Assembly: GCF_020595095.1 (NCBI RefSeq)
Contig: NZ_JAJDOP010000001.1
Span: 496,001-560,000 of the forward strand
From: Microvirga rosea
Lineage (GTDB): Bacteria > Pseudomonadota > Alphaproteobacteria > Rhizobiales > Beijerinckiaceae
DNA length: 64,000 nt
Direction: 5' to 3'
A model generated the notes under the pieces. It was not told where the DNA came from, did not search any database, and saw only the letters and a program-made list of their open reading frames with translations. Positions 51,217-62,554 of the stretch are shown piece by piece. The stretch's first letter is position 1. Each line of letters begins with the position of its first letter. A program made the translations under genes and the position numbers.

Positions 51217-52206
51217 TCAACGGAAATGGTAAAGCGCGCCCTGTTCCGGGATCACGAACTGGACGCCGAGATCGTTGCCCGACTCCAGCTCCTTGCGAAT
51301 AGCCTCCTGGGGCTGCTCATTGGTCAATGAGTACTTGATATGGCTCACGACAACCGGCAGCCCTTTCAGGGCATTCCCACCGGCTTCCTGATCCAGAACA
51401 TGCAGCGTTTTGTGAACCCATTTCGGCGTCAGGTGCCCAAACAGGAGATTGTCCGGTCGGTCGTTGGTGTAGGACACTTCCAGAATGATCGCCTTCAGCT
51501 TCTGCTGCCTCACCTTGTCGGCAACGGCCTTCCAGATGTCCTGCATGTTGGAAGCTTTTTGGACTTCATCGGGGCCTGTATCGCCAAAACACAGGATGGC
51601 TTCGCCCTCGCTCTCGATCAGGAAGGCGGTGGAATCTGCTCCTCCATGGTTGAGCGGAAAGGGCGTGACGGTCATCCTGGTCCCGGTGAGGTCCTTGGCT
51701 TCTCCGAGCTTCAGGTCCTCCAGGTGATACTTTTTCAGCTGCGGCTGCTGGCCACGATCCAGCATGTTCGGCCAAGCTTTCCAGTTGAAGTAGTTCTGCT
51801 CGATCTCCGCACTCACCGACGGTAGGCTGTAGATGGTCTTGTTGCTGTCGTCCGGCGAAGCGATCACCAGACCCGCCAGATGGTCGAGATGAGCGTGGCT
51901 GATCAAGTAGCCTTTGATGTGGGTTTTCAGCACATGGCCGACGACGCTGTCGGGGGAGCCTTCCGGTAGCTTGATATCCCCGAAGACGCCCTTGTCCTGA
52001 GCGATTTTCAAGCCATTGACAAGACTACCGGCATCACACGCGATAGCGTTGCGGTCCCCATGCGGCTGGATCAGAAAGGAACTGAGGTTGCCGTCTTGAA
52101 TGCCGCCCAAAGCGCCGAGAACAACCACATCAAAGCCCTGCCCGGACAAAGCAACGTTTGGCGCCAGAAGCATTGACAATGAAACAAGCGATGCAGTCAG
52201 TCTCAT
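51217..52206 (-). CDS. Secreted class II 3',5'-cyclic-nucleotide phosphodiesterase (PDE1/CpdP-like)
   Basis: 329 residues from ATG 52206. Signal peptide MRLTASLVSLSMLLAPNVAL, cleavage near SGQ. Metallo-beta-lactamase fold with FDVVVLGALGGIQDGNLSSFLI and the class II PDEase signature HAHLDHLAGLVIASP, an exact match to the known H-x-H-L-D-H pattern. Further metal-binding residues in LNHGGADSTAFLIESEGEAILCFGDTGPD and VVVSHIKYS. The mature enzyme would hydrolyse cAMP/cGMP in the periplasm or outside, as for Vibrio CpdP. Monocistronic. Confidence 0.9.
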   Translation of the reverse strand: MRLTASLVSLSMLLAPNVALSGQGFDVVVLGALGGIQDGNLSSFLIQPHGDRNAIACDAGSLVNGLKIAQDKGVFGDIKLPEGSPDSVVGHVLKTHIKGYLISHAHLDHLAGLVIASPDDSNKTIYSLPSVSAEIEQNYFNWKAWPNMLDRGQQPQLKKYHLEDLKLGEAKDLTGTRMTVTPFPLNHGGADSTAFLIESEGEAILCFGDTGPDEVQKASNMQDIWKAVADKVRQQKLKAIILEVSYTNDRPDNLLFGHLTPKWVHKTLHVLDQEAGGNALKGLPVVVSHIKYSLTNEQPQEAIRKELESGNDLGVQFVIPEQGALYHFR

Positions 52207-52708
52207 GAGAATTCCAGTAGCCACAGGATAGAGCCCGAGGCAGCGACACTGGCATAGGGGAGGGATCAAAGCCAAGTCTCATCCTGGCGGGACCGCCACG
52301 CGTCAGACTGCGACCCTCAAGAGTATGGACGGCAAGATCAGGCTCAAGTTGAGGATCGTGAGCACACTTTCCAGAATAGTCGGACTGTGCCCCGGCGCGG
52401 ACTTGCGACGGGTCCCTGGCAAGAGTGGAGGTGTCTCATGAACCGGACAGATCCTGCCCTAGGCAGAACGATCCCAGCCATCTTGTGTGGTAGGGGCCAC
52501 CGCCGCGGCGGTGGCCCGAGATCCTAAACTTGTTCATCACATCTGTGCAGATGGCACAAAGCTTGAAGCTATGACCCCACCCCCTGGCGCCTCAATGGGA
52601 TCTGCGAGGCTGGCTTCTCTTTGATCCCGATCATCTGAAGGACAGCCAAACGGCATGAGCGAGGATCCCAGACGGGCCTCCATGTTCGACCATCTGCACA
52701 TTGGCTCA
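52207..52708. other. 502-bp gap downstream of gyrB
   Basis: Holds a 24-bp perfect palindrome (52494-52517) and the phosphodiesterase promoter. No frame with similarity or RBS was found. Confidence 0.4.
52494..52517. terminator. 24-bp perfect GC palindrome, possible gyrB terminator
   Basis: GGGCCACCGCCG is followed immediately by its exact reverse complement CGGCGGTGGCCC. It lies about 190 bp beyond the gyrB stop (minus strand). No T-run flanks it. It may fold into a hairpin with a small loop or be a dimeric protein site. Confidence 0.45.
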
Positions 52709-55201
<2,493 letters not shown>

Positions 55202-55379
55202 TTAGTGACGATTGGTTGAAATTTCACCCCCGCGCGCATATGCGCGCGCGGAAAAGGTGGCTGAGATCCACGAAAAAGTGCCGATTCGAGGGATTGGAGG
55301 AGGGGGCTCTGCTTCGAGAGGCGGCCAGAGGCCTCTATCGAAGGTCAGGCCGGATCCGGCGACGTCTCGGATCGGCCCC

Positions 55380-56042
55380 TTACCGCGCCGCCACGGCAGC
55401 GGCTGCGCCGGCCATCACCGCTCCCGTGAAGCGATTGAGGATCCGGACCGCTCCGGGAGTGGTGAAGAGCCGCCGGGCTCGGGCGGCGAGCACGATATAG
55501 CCTCCGAACACCACCGCCAGGACGGTCAAGGTCGCGAGAGCCAGCTCCGCATAGCCCAAAACCGTGATTTTGGTGAGGTCGAGGAAGGTGGGCAGCAGCG
55601 CCAAGTAGAACACGATTGTCTTGGGATTGCCGAGGGTCAGCATCAGCCCTCCCAGGAGGAGCTTCGCCGGATGCTCGGCCTTCCGATCAGCGGTGACCTC
55701 CCGCGCCGTTGCGGGGGCCGTCCACAGCTTGTAGGCGAGATAGAGCAGATAGGCCGCGCCTGCGTATTTCACTACCAGAAAGACCTCATGGAAGGTCTGC
55801 GCCAGAGCCGCCAGGCCCAGCACGGCGAACGTGAGCCAGACCACATCGCCCAAAGCGATGCCGATGCTGAATGGAATGGCGCCTTTCGGCCCCCGCCCCA
55901 GCACCCGCGCCACGATCGCGGCGATCCCTGGCCCAGGAGAGGCCGCGGCGATGAAAAGGGCGGATGAGAACAGGATGAGACCTGCAGGTTCCATGGCGAT
56001 CACCGGCCAGAGGATTTCTGTTGCAAGCTCTTCATAGGCCAT
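55380..56042 (-). CDS. LysE-family amino-acid exporter
   Basis: 220 residues from ATG 56042 (SD GGGAGG); an in-frame ATG at 56060 has no SD. LysE fold: LILFSSALFIAAASPGPGIAAIVARVLGRGPKGAIPFSIGIALGDVVW, then VVKYAGAAYLLYLAYKLW and GLMLTLGNPKTIVFYLALLPTF, the signature SPGP and NPK motifs. Five to six transmembrane helices. Exports amino acids such as Lys/Arg/homoserine; specific substrate unknown. It starts 18 bp after the recF stop, so it is likely in the recF transcript. Confidence 0.9.
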   Translation of the reverse strand: MAYEELATEILWPVIAMEPAGLILFSSALFIAAASPGPGIAAIVARVLGRGPKGAIPFSIGIALGDVVWLTFAVLGLAALAQTFHEVFLVVKYAGAAYLLYLAYKLWTAPATAREVTADRKAEHPAKLLLGGLMLTLGNPKTIVFYLALLPTFLDLTKITVLGYAELALATLTVLAVVFGGYIVLAARARRLFTTPGAVRILNRFTGAVMAGAAAAVAAR

Positions 56043-56059
56043 TCCGGCCTCCCGCACCA

Positions 56060-57220
56060 TCAAGGAGTTTTGATGGGTTCGATCACGCCCGGCTGGACCT
56101 GCAGCACATCCGCCCGGCCTTCGAGCTCGGCGAAAAGGGTCGGGTCGGCGCCGGTCATCCAGACCTGCCCACCCAGGGATTCCAAAACCGCGAAAAGGCC
56201 GGCGCGCCGGCGCGGATCGAGATGGGCGGCTACCTCGTCGAGGAGGATGAAAGGCGCGATCCCGCTCATGCTGCCCACAAGCCGGGCATGGGCCAGCACC
56301 AGGCCGATCAGGAGCGCCTTCTGCTCCCCGGTGGAGGCCATGGCGGCCGGAATGTCCTTCGGGCCGTGACGGACCAGGAGATCCGTGGCTTGCGGCCCGA
56401 CCAAGGTGCGTCCGGCCGCCCGGTCCCGGGGGCGTCCCTCGCGCAGCATCGCACGATAGCGATCTTCCGCATCGACGGCCGGCAGGGTCGCGACAAGCGC
56501 GTCGATTTCCCCCTCGAGGGTCAGGGTCGCGAAGGGAAAAGGAGATGTGTCGTCCCGTGTTGCAAGGATGAGGGCCGCGAGCCGTTCCGCCGTCTCGCGG
56601 CGGGCGGCCGCCACGGCGATGGCGAGTTCCGCGACCTCCCGTTCCAGCGCATCGAGCCACAGGCGGTCGTCCGGGGCTTCCTCGAGGACCCGGTTGCGGG
56701 AGCGGAGGGCGCGTTCCAGCGCATTGACACGGGCCCCGTGCTCCGCGTCGACGGCAAGCACCAAGCGGTCGAGGAAGCGGCGCCGATCACCGGCCGGACC
56801 GCGGAACAGAGCGTCTAGATCCGGGGTCAGCCAGACGATCCGCAGATGTTCGGCGAAGGCGGCTGGCGATGACGCGGGCAGAGCATCGATGCGGCAGATC
56901 CGGGACGGACGTCCTTCCTCGGTAGCCCGCTCCAGGCCGGTCCCGAGCCGGTGCTCGCCATAGGGCGTTTCCAGCGCGACCGAAATCGCGAAAGATCCGG
57001 GACCATTCTGCCGGGCCATCTCGGTGAGTTCCGCCCGTCTCAGGCCCCGCCCCGGCATGAAGAGCGAAATCGCCTCAAGAATGTTGGTCTTGCCGGCGCC
57101 GTTCTCGCCCACGAGCGCCACCAGAGGGCGTGACACCGCAAGATCCAGGCTCGCATAAGTGCGAAAATCCTGAAGCATGAGATGACGGATCAGAGAGACG
57201 GCGGAGGGCGTTGAGGACAT
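56060..57220 (-). CDS. recF: DNA replication and repair protein RecF
   Basis: 386 residues from ATG 57220; the frame is open for 86 further codons upstream but that part is not RecF-like. LMLQDFRTYASLDLAVSRPLVALVGENGAGKTNILEAISLFMPGRGLR with the Walker A GENGAGKT, GDRRRFLDRL, and the ABC-type signature and Walker B STGEQKALLIGLVLAHARL, IAPFILLDEVAAHLD. Binds gapped DNA and helps load RecA. It lies 528 bp beyond dnaN, with a convergent ABM gene inserted in between. Confidence 0.94.
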   Translation of the reverse strand: MSSTPSAVSLIRHLMLQDFRTYASLDLAVSRPLVALVGENGAGKTNILEAISLFMPGRGLRRAELTEMARQNGPGSFAISVALETPYGEHRLGTGLERATEEGRPSRICRIDALPASSPAAFAEHLRIVWLTPDLDALFRGPAGDRRRFLDRLVLAVDAEHGARVNALERALRSRNRVLEEAPDDRLWLDALEREVAELAIAVAAARRETAERLAALILATRDDTSPFPFATLTLEGEIDALVATLPAVDAEDRYRAMLREGRPRDRAAGRTLVGPQATDLLVRHGPKDIPAAMASTGEQKALLIGLVLAHARLVGSMSGIAPFILLDEVAAHLDPRRRAGLFAVLESLGGQVWMTGADPTLFAELEGRADVLQVQPGVIEPIKTP

Positions 57221-57371
57221 GGTCGAACCGGGATCCTTTTCAGGGAGTCTCCCCGAAAGATCAAGCGTTCCCGGAGAACAGCGACATTTCGGCGTGGGCC
57301 GAACGGTTTTGGCGCGACAGCGCGGCAGCGTCGTGAAAGGTTCAGAAAAACAACCTTTTCGGAACTGGACG

Positions 57372-57752
57372 ATGATTGCTGTAATCTTTGAGGTCGAACC
57401 GCGCGAAGGGCGCCGGGACGAGTATCTGTCGATCGCGGCTTCGCTGCGCTCTCTTCTCGAGGACATCGACGGCTTCATCTCGATCGAGAGGTTCGCCAGT
57501 CTGACCCAGCCGGGAAAAATTCTCTCGCTGTCGTTTTGGCGAGACGAGGCGGCCGTGCGTGCGTGGCGGACGCAGGCGGAGCACCGCCTGGCGCAGGCGC
57601 GCGGGCGCGGAGAAGTCTTCGAACACTATCGCCTGCGCGTCGCCGAGGTTTTGCGCGACTACGGCATGAGCGACCGGGCGCAGGTCCCGTCCGATTTTCG
57701 GGAGCCGCTCAGCCGCGGCTCCGCCGACGAGGTTCAGGGGCGGACGGCCTAG
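57372..57752 (+). CDS. Antibiotic biosynthesis monooxygenase (ABM)-domain protein
   Basis: 126 residues from ATG 57372. MIAVIFEVEPREGRRDEYLSIAASLRSLLEDIDGFISIERFASLTQPGKILSLSFWRDEAAVRAW is the classic dimeric ABM ferredoxin-like domain, followed by HRLAQARGRGEVFEHYRLRVAEVLRDY. Such proteins act as small monooxygenases or heme-degrading or signalling proteins; active-site identity cannot be told here. It runs opposite to dnaN and recF; its stop overlaps the dnaN stop by 4 bp. In most relatives recF follows dnaN directly, so this is an insertion. Confidence 0.85.
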   Translation: MIAVIFEVEPREGRRDEYLSIAASLRSLLEDIDGFISIERFASLTQPGKILSLSFWRDEAAVRAWRTQAEHRLAQARGRGEVFEHYRLRVAEVLRDYGMSDRAQVPSDFREPLSRGSADEVQGRTA

Positions 57753-58867
57753 ACGCGCATCGGCATCAGAACGTAGAGGGCCGAGGCTCCCTCACGGTCC
57801 TGTACCACGGTCGGCGATCCCGGGTCCGCGAGCTTGAACAGGGCCGTGTCCCCATCGAGCTGGGCTGTGATGTCCAGGAGATAGCGGGCGTTGAAGCCGA
57901 TATCGATCGGAGCGGAATCGTAATCCACTTCGATTTCTTCCGTCGCGCTGCCCGAGTCCGGATTGTTGACCGACAGCGTCAGACGGCCATCATTCAGAGC
58001 GAGCTTCACGGCCCGGCCGCGTTCCGACGAAATGGTCGAGACCCGGTCGACGGCTTTGGCGAAGTCCGCCCGCTCCACAGTGAGGAGCTTGTCATTGCCG
58101 GCCGGGATGACCCGCTGATAATCCGGAAAGGTGCCGTCGATCAGTTTGGACGTGAGCACCACACCGTCAAAGGTGAGGCGAACCTTGGCCGAGGAGAGTT
58201 CGACGGTGACCGACTCGCTGCCGTCTTCCACCAGCTTGACGATTTCCGCGACGGCCTTTCGGGGCACGATCACGCCGGGCATCCCTTCCGACCCTTGCGG
58301 GGCCGGCAGCTCGACCCGGGCGAGGCGATGGCCGTCGGTGGCGACGGCGCGCAGCATCGGCGTGCCTGCCACATCGATGGTGTGAAGGAAGATGCCGTTG
58401 AGATAGTAGCGTGTTTCTTCCGTGGAGATGGCGAACTGGGTTTTCTCGATCAGGCGCTTGAGATCGGTGGCCGCAAGGGCAAAGCGATGCGGCAGATCAC
58501 CGGCGGCGAGGTCGGGAAAGTCGCTTTCCGGAAGGGCCTGCAGCATGAAACGGGAACGGCCGGAACGGATCTGCATCTGCCCCGTGTCGCCGGGGGTTTC
58601 CAGAGAGACCTGGGCACCGTCCGGGAGTTTCCGGACGATGTCGTAGATCATGTAGGCGGGGACCGTCGTCGAACCTGCATCCGTGATGTCGGCCGGAATG
58701 GTCTCGGTGACCTCAATATCAAGATCCGTCGCCTTGAGGCGCAGGGTACCTTCCTCTCCGCGCAGAAGAACATTGGAGAGGATCGGGATGGTGTTGCGGC
58801 GCTCGACAACCCGGTGAACATGCCCGAGCGCCTTCAGAAGAGCGGCTCGCTCAACAGTAACTCTCAT
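57749..58867 (-). CDS. dnaN: DNA polymerase III subunit beta (sliding clamp)
   Basis: 372 residues from ATG 58867, the family length. MRVTVERAALLKALGHVHRVVERRNTIPILSNVLLRG, ATDLDIEVTETIPADI, SRFMLQALPESDFPDL, LNGIFLHT, AVATDGHRLARVELP, and the C-terminal ALYVLMPMRV that closes the clamp-loader binding site. It encircles DNA and confers processivity. It lies 164 bp after dnaA on the same strand. Confidence 0.98.
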   Translation of the reverse strand: MRVTVERAALLKALGHVHRVVERRNTIPILSNVLLRGEEGTLRLKATDLDIEVTETIPADITDAGSTTVPAYMIYDIVRKLPDGAQVSLETPGDTGQMQIRSGRSRFMLQALPESDFPDLAAGDLPHRFALAATDLKRLIEKTQFAISTEETRYYLNGIFLHTIDVAGTPMLRAVATDGHRLARVELPAPQGSEGMPGVIVPRKAVAEIVKLVEDGSESVTVELSSAKVRLTFDGVVLTSKLIDGTFPDYQRVIPAGNDKLLTVERADFAKAVDRVSTISSERGRAVKLALNDGRLTLSVNNPDSGSATEEIEVDYDSAPIDIGFNARYLLDITAQLDGDTALFKLADPGSPTVVQDREGASALYVLMPMRV

Positions 58868-59031
58868 AGTCCAACACCCATTCTCGTTGGCATTATTGGC
58901 CGGTGATCCGGCAGGTGGACGGATCCCAAGGGCCGGCAAGATTGGCGAAGGTCGAAGCCAAAAGCAAGCACCGGCCCAGCTTTCCCCAGCAGCCGGCCGG
59001 CTGCTGGGCTGCAGGTGGCTGACGCCGGGCC

Positions 59032-60543
59032 TTATTCCTGAAGCATGCGCTTGAGGAGTTCGACCTCGTCGGAGAGGGCATTATCCTCGCCGAGCGCCTT
59101 CTCGATCTTGCGCACCGCATGGAGGACGGTGGTGTGATCGCGCCCGCCGAAGCGGCGTCCGATCTCCGGCAGGGATCGCAGGGTCAGGACCTTGGACAGG
59201 TACATGGCGATCTGGCGGGGACGAACCACCGCCGCGGTACGGCGCTCCGACAGGATGTCGGACCGGGAAACGTTGTAGCGGGAGGCCACCAGCTTCTGGA
59301 TGTCCTCGATCTTGACCCGCTTGGGTTCACGGTTGCGCACAAGGTCCCGGATGGCGGCTTCCGCGGTCTCGAGCGTGATGGCGGAGCCGGTCAGGGTCGC
59401 ATGAGCCAGGAGACGGTTCACGGCTCCTTCAAGATCGCGCCCGTTGGCCGTGATCGCCCGGGCCACGTAGGAGATGACGTTCGGGCTCACCTCGAAGGTC
59501 GGATGAATGGCTTTCACGGCTTCGATCCGGGTGGTGAGAATCGAAGCGCGCAAAGCCTCGTCCAGGGCGCCGACCTCGACGACGAGGCCCCCGGCAAGGC
59601 GCGAGCGCACGCGCTCGTCCAAGCTTTCAAGGTCCGCCGGAGGACGGTCCGAGGCAACGACGATCTGTCGGCCCGCATCGATCAGCGCGTTCAGCGTGTG
59701 GCCGAACTCCTGCTGGATCTGCTTGCCCTGGATGAACTGCACATCGTCCAGGATCAGCAGGTCGATGCCCCTCAGGCGCTCCTTGAAAGCCAGGGAGGTC
59801 TGCGCCTTCAAGGAGGCCACGAACCCGTACATGAAGCGGTCGGCCGTGAGATAGATGACCCGACGTCCCTGAGCGCGCACCTCGTGGCCAATGGCGTGGA
59901 GGAGGTGCGTTTTGCCGAGGCCGACGCCGGCGTGAAGATAAAGCGGATTATAGATGGCCTGGCCGTTCTGGGCATGAGCCACCCGATCGGCCGCCGCATG
60001 GGCAAGGGCGTTGGAACGCCCGACGATGAAGCTCTCGAACGTCAGGCGCGGATCAAGGGGAGCGCCGCCGAGATCTCCCTCGGTCCGCTCTTCCGAATGA
60101 GAAGGAGCGGCGGACTTGATCTCCATCACCGCAGGAACGCTCGCCGGAGCCATGGCAACCGTGGAACTCGAATGGTTCGCCCGTGCGGCTTCGGCGAGAC
60201 GCCTTTGCGCCATTCCGTCCCGGCTCGTGGTGCTGCGCACGCCGATGACGACACGTTCCACCTCGTTGGCCTCGGTCCGGTAAAGGGTCAGCACCCGGTC
60301 CGTATAATGCGACTCGATCCAGCTTTTCAGAAAACGGGTGGGAACCGTCAGATAAGCACAACCGTCAACGACCGCATCAAGTTCGAGACGCCCGAACCAG
60401 CTGGCGAAGATATCCTCGCCAAGCTCCGCCCGGAGCCGACGCTTGACCCTGGTCCAGGTATCTGCCGCGCTTTGTTCGCCCGATGCCTCAAAACCGCTCT
60501 CGCTCGGAGCAGCAAATGTGCGAAGATCCTCGCTGCGATACAT
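59032..60543 (-). CDS. dnaA: Chromosomal replication initiator protein DnaA
   Basis: 503 residues from ATG 60543 (TTG 60546 is in frame). Domain [31 protein letters not shown] linker rich in Ala/Ser/Glu follows. AAA+ domain [26 protein letters not shown], Walker [30 protein letters not shown]. Domain [49 protein letters not shown], the DnaA-box-binding helix-turn-helix. Ends LLKRMLQE. The upstream 780 bp contains a DnaA box and many GANTC sites, consistent with autoregulation and cell-cycle methylation control. Confidence 0.98.
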   Translation of the reverse strand: MYRSEDLRTFAAPSESGFEASGEQSAADTWTRVKRRLRAELGEDIFASWFGRLELDAVVDGCAYLTVPTRFLKSWIESHYTDRVLTLYRTEANEVERVVIGVRSTTSRDGMAQRRLAEAARANHSSSTVAMAPASVPAVMEIKSAAPSHSEERTEGDLGGAPLDPRLTFESFIVGRSNALAHAAADRVAHAQNGQAIYNPLYLHAGVGLGKTHLLHAIGHEVRAQGRRVIYLTADRFMYGFVASLKAQTSLAFKERLRGIDLLILDDVQFIQGKQIQQEFGHTLNALIDAGRQIVVASDRPPADLESLDERVRSRLAGGLVVEVGALDEALRASILTTRIEAVKAIHPTFEVSPNVISYVARAITANGRDLEGAVNRLLAHATLTGSAITLETAEAAIRDLVRNREPKRVKIEDIQKLVASRYNVSRSDILSERRTAAVVRPRQIAMYLSKVLTLRSLPEIGRRFGGRDHTTVLHAVRKIEKALGEDNALSDEVELLKRMLQE

Positions 60544-61220
60544 CAATATCCCTCCAAGAGACTCCTGCCGTCAAAGGCCAGGAGCCCCTACGCCACCGTC
60601 CATCCCCCAACTCCAGGGACAGACTTACGCCAGGTTCTTCTGAAACCCGGCGCCCCCAATACTACTGATGATTATTTTGTTACGCTTAAGTAAAGATGAC
60701 CAACAACAGTCATCTGCATGCCATCCTCTCAAGTTCTTCCAAGTGAAGTCCCGAAAAGGAGATGAGCTTTCTCTTGCTTCTTAATTGTTGAAACAATGCC
60801 CTATCCCCATCGTTGAGCGCTATACCTTGTGACTTGAGTGAACGACTTCGCGGCGAGCCGTCGAAGTAGAATTGACCTTACACAGGGGGTAGGGGTGGGG
60901 CAATACGGCCGAGTCGCCTCGAGGGGCTGTCCGGCCCTCCCCAGCCGCCCCCAGCCTCGTCCACAGCTTTTCCGCTGGTACGATAAAGTCCTGACTCTCC
61001 AACTGATTCACAGTTCCACTCACGCTTGGGGACGGGCGCGAAAAAGACTTTTCGCGCAACCTTGAATCAGAGGCGATTCGCGGTGTGAGGCGGCGTGATT
61101 CTGATGCTTTGCGAAGCTTTGCCTGCTAACCTATTGAATCTGATAATAGTTTCCTGCGCGGTTTAAAGTCGCGCTTGGCGCGATTTCACCCTTGGAAGAA
61201 CCAGAAGAGTCAAGGGGCAA

Positions 61221-61229
61221 TGTGGATAA
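61221..61229 (-). promoter_or_regulatory. DnaA box (exact consensus)
   Basis: TGTGGATAA, the reverse complement of TTATCCACA, the high-affinity DnaA-binding 9-mer. It lies about 680 bp upstream of the dnaA start, next to a GANTC site at 61207. Confidence 0.75.
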
Positions 61230-61264
61230 AATGCCTCTCCGAAGGTTGCATGCGGGCATGAAAA

Positions 61265-61286
61265 AACCCGGCACTCGGGCCGGGTT
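61265..61286 (-). terminator. Intrinsic terminator of rpsT
   Basis: Read on the minus strand, AACCCGGC, a 6-nt loop and GCCGGGTT are followed by TTTT, the classic GC stem plus U-run. It begins 38 bp after the rpsT stop. Confidence 0.9.
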
Positions 61287-61323
61287 CTAAAACTTCGGAA
61301 ATAACAGCCGGGAAGGCTGAATT

Positions 61324-61590
61324 TCAGGCGCTCAGAGACCTGATGCGCGACACCAGACGGGACACCTTCCGGGATGCCGTGTTCTTATGCACGATCCCCT
61401 TCTGGGCAGCGCGCATGAGTTCAGGTTCAGCAACCCGGAGCGCGGCAACGGCCTCGGTCTGGTTGCCGGAGGCGATCGCCTCCTCGACCTTACGGATGAA
61501 GGTCCGCATACGGCTGCGGCGCGAGCGGTTGACCGCGGTGCGCTTCGCGATCTTGCGGGTCATCTTCTTGGCCGACACGGTGTTGGCCAT
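61324..61590 (-). CDS. rpsT: 30S ribosomal protein S20
   Basis: 88 residues, the normal length. [43 protein letters not shown] and the end [21 protein letters not shown] are unmistakable; the protein is a basic three-helix bundle that binds 16S rRNA. Placement beside dnaA is conserved in Rhizobiales. It has its own terminator. Confidence 0.98.
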   Translation of the reverse strand: MANTVSAKKMTRKIAKRTAVNRSRRSRMRTFIRKVEEAIASGNQTEAVAALRVAEPELMRAAQKGIVHKNTASRKVSRLVSRIRSLSA

Positions 61591-61676
61591 GGCCAGTCCT
61601 CGTTCTCTAAAAATCCGACGCAGCGAGCCGGACTATCCGGCGGGAGACGCGATCGGGTGATTGCATGGAAACCGAA

Positions 61677-61699
61677 GAGCCCGCGGATCGCGCGGGCTC
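61677..61699. terminator. Hairpin downstream of TSUP gene
   Basis: GAGCCCGCG (61677-61685) and CGCGGGCTC (61691-61699) form a perfect 9-bp stem with a 5-nt loop, about 60 bp after the TSUP stop (minus strand), followed on that strand by TTCGGTTT. It lies upstream of the rpsT start and so separates the two genes. Confidence 0.6.
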
Positions 61700-61759
61700 G
61701 TATGAGGCGACTTATAGCGACGGGCGCGGCGAACGTCAACGCTTGTAGCCGTTTACGCG

Positions 61760-62551
61760 TCAAAAAAGCGCTTCCAGGCCCTGCCGCCACGGATTGCTCG
61801 GGTCGAGAAGAAGCTTGAGAGCCATGAGGCTCGAAACCACCACGAGGAGCGGGCGGATGACCTTCGCACCATGCTGCATGGCGAGGCGGGATCCGATTTG
61901 AGCGCCGAGAAACGAGGCCAGGGCCATCACGAGGCCCACTGGCCAGACCACGCTGCCCGTTGCCGCATAAAGAAATAGACTGCCGAGATTGCTGCAGAGG
62001 TTGAGCAGTTTCGTGTGTGCCGTGGCGCGTATGACCCCGTACCCCAAGAGAGTCACGAAGGCGAGCATGTAGAAGGACCCGGCCCCGGGGCCGAAGATTC
62101 CATCGTAGAAGCCGACCGCCACAGGCGCCGTCAGGCCGAAGGTGAACGCCGTCATCCGCGCATGGGCGTCCTCGTTCCGCACCTTGGGCGACAAGGCGAA
62201 GAAAAGCGCGATCGCGATCAGGAGCACAGGGATCAGGCCGTCGAGGATCGGCTTGGGGAGGAACCGGACGCAAAGGGCACCCGCGACGCCGCTGAAAAAG
62301 GCGACCAGCGCGAAACGCCAGGCCGACGACCAGGCGATGAGACCCTTGCGGCCAAACGTATAGGTCGCCGAAGCCGCCGCAAAGGAGCCCTGCACCTTGT
62401 TGGTGGCGATCGCCTGCGCCGGATCGAGCCCGGCGATCAACAGGGCCGGCACCGTGATGAGGCCGCCGCCTCCCGCGATGGAGTCGACGAAACCCGCCAA
62501 CAGCGAAATGGCGGCAAGAGCCGCCATTCCATCAAGTCCGATCGACGCCAC
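61760..62551 (-). CDS. TSUP (TauE/SafE) family permease
   Basis: 263 residues. AALAAISLLAGFVDSIAGGGGLITVPALLIAGLDPAQAIATNKVQGSFAAASATYTFGRKGLI is the first TSUP repeat, and GFYDGIFGPGAGSFYMLAFVTLLGYGVIRATAHTKLLNLCSNLGS the second, giving an inverted-repeat membrane protein with about eight helices. Family members move sulfite, sulfonates or sulfoacetate across the inner membrane. It ends near rpsT and starts 3 bp after the enoyl-CoA hydratase stop on the same strand. Confidence 0.9.
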   Translation of the reverse strand: MASIGLDGMAALAAISLLAGFVDSIAGGGGLITVPALLIAGLDPAQAIATNKVQGSFAAASATYTFGRKGLIAWSSAWRFALVAFFSGVAGALCVRFLPKPILDGLIPVLLIAIALFFALSPKVRNEDAHARMTAFTFGLTAPVAVGFYDGIFGPGAGSFYMLAFVTLLGYGVIRATAHTKLLNLCSNLGSLFLYAATGSVVWPVGLVMALASFLGAQIGSRLAMQHGAKVIRPLLVVVSSLMALKLLLDPSNPWRQGLEALF

Positions 62552-62554
62552 CGA

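Larger units (their letters stand above)
60544..61323. other. dnaA-rpsT intergenic region: candidate origin / dnaA control region
   Basis: 780 bp without a gene. Contains one exact DnaA box (TGTGGATAA, 61221-61229) and looser ones at 61004-61012 (TGATTCACA) and 60957-60965 (TCGTCCACA). Between 60911 and 61211 there are eight GANTC sites (starts 60911, 60993, 61005, 61064, 61075, 61097, 61136, 61207), far above the one per 256 bp expected by chance, plus one at 60560. AT-rich stretches occur at 60660-60700 and 61135-61170. The rpsT terminator is at its right end. It could be the dnaA promoter, oriC, or both. Confidence 0.55.

Noticed and set aside
59119..60693. 524-codon plus-strand frame over dnaA
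   Set aside because: Antisense shadow of dnaA, no domain similarity.
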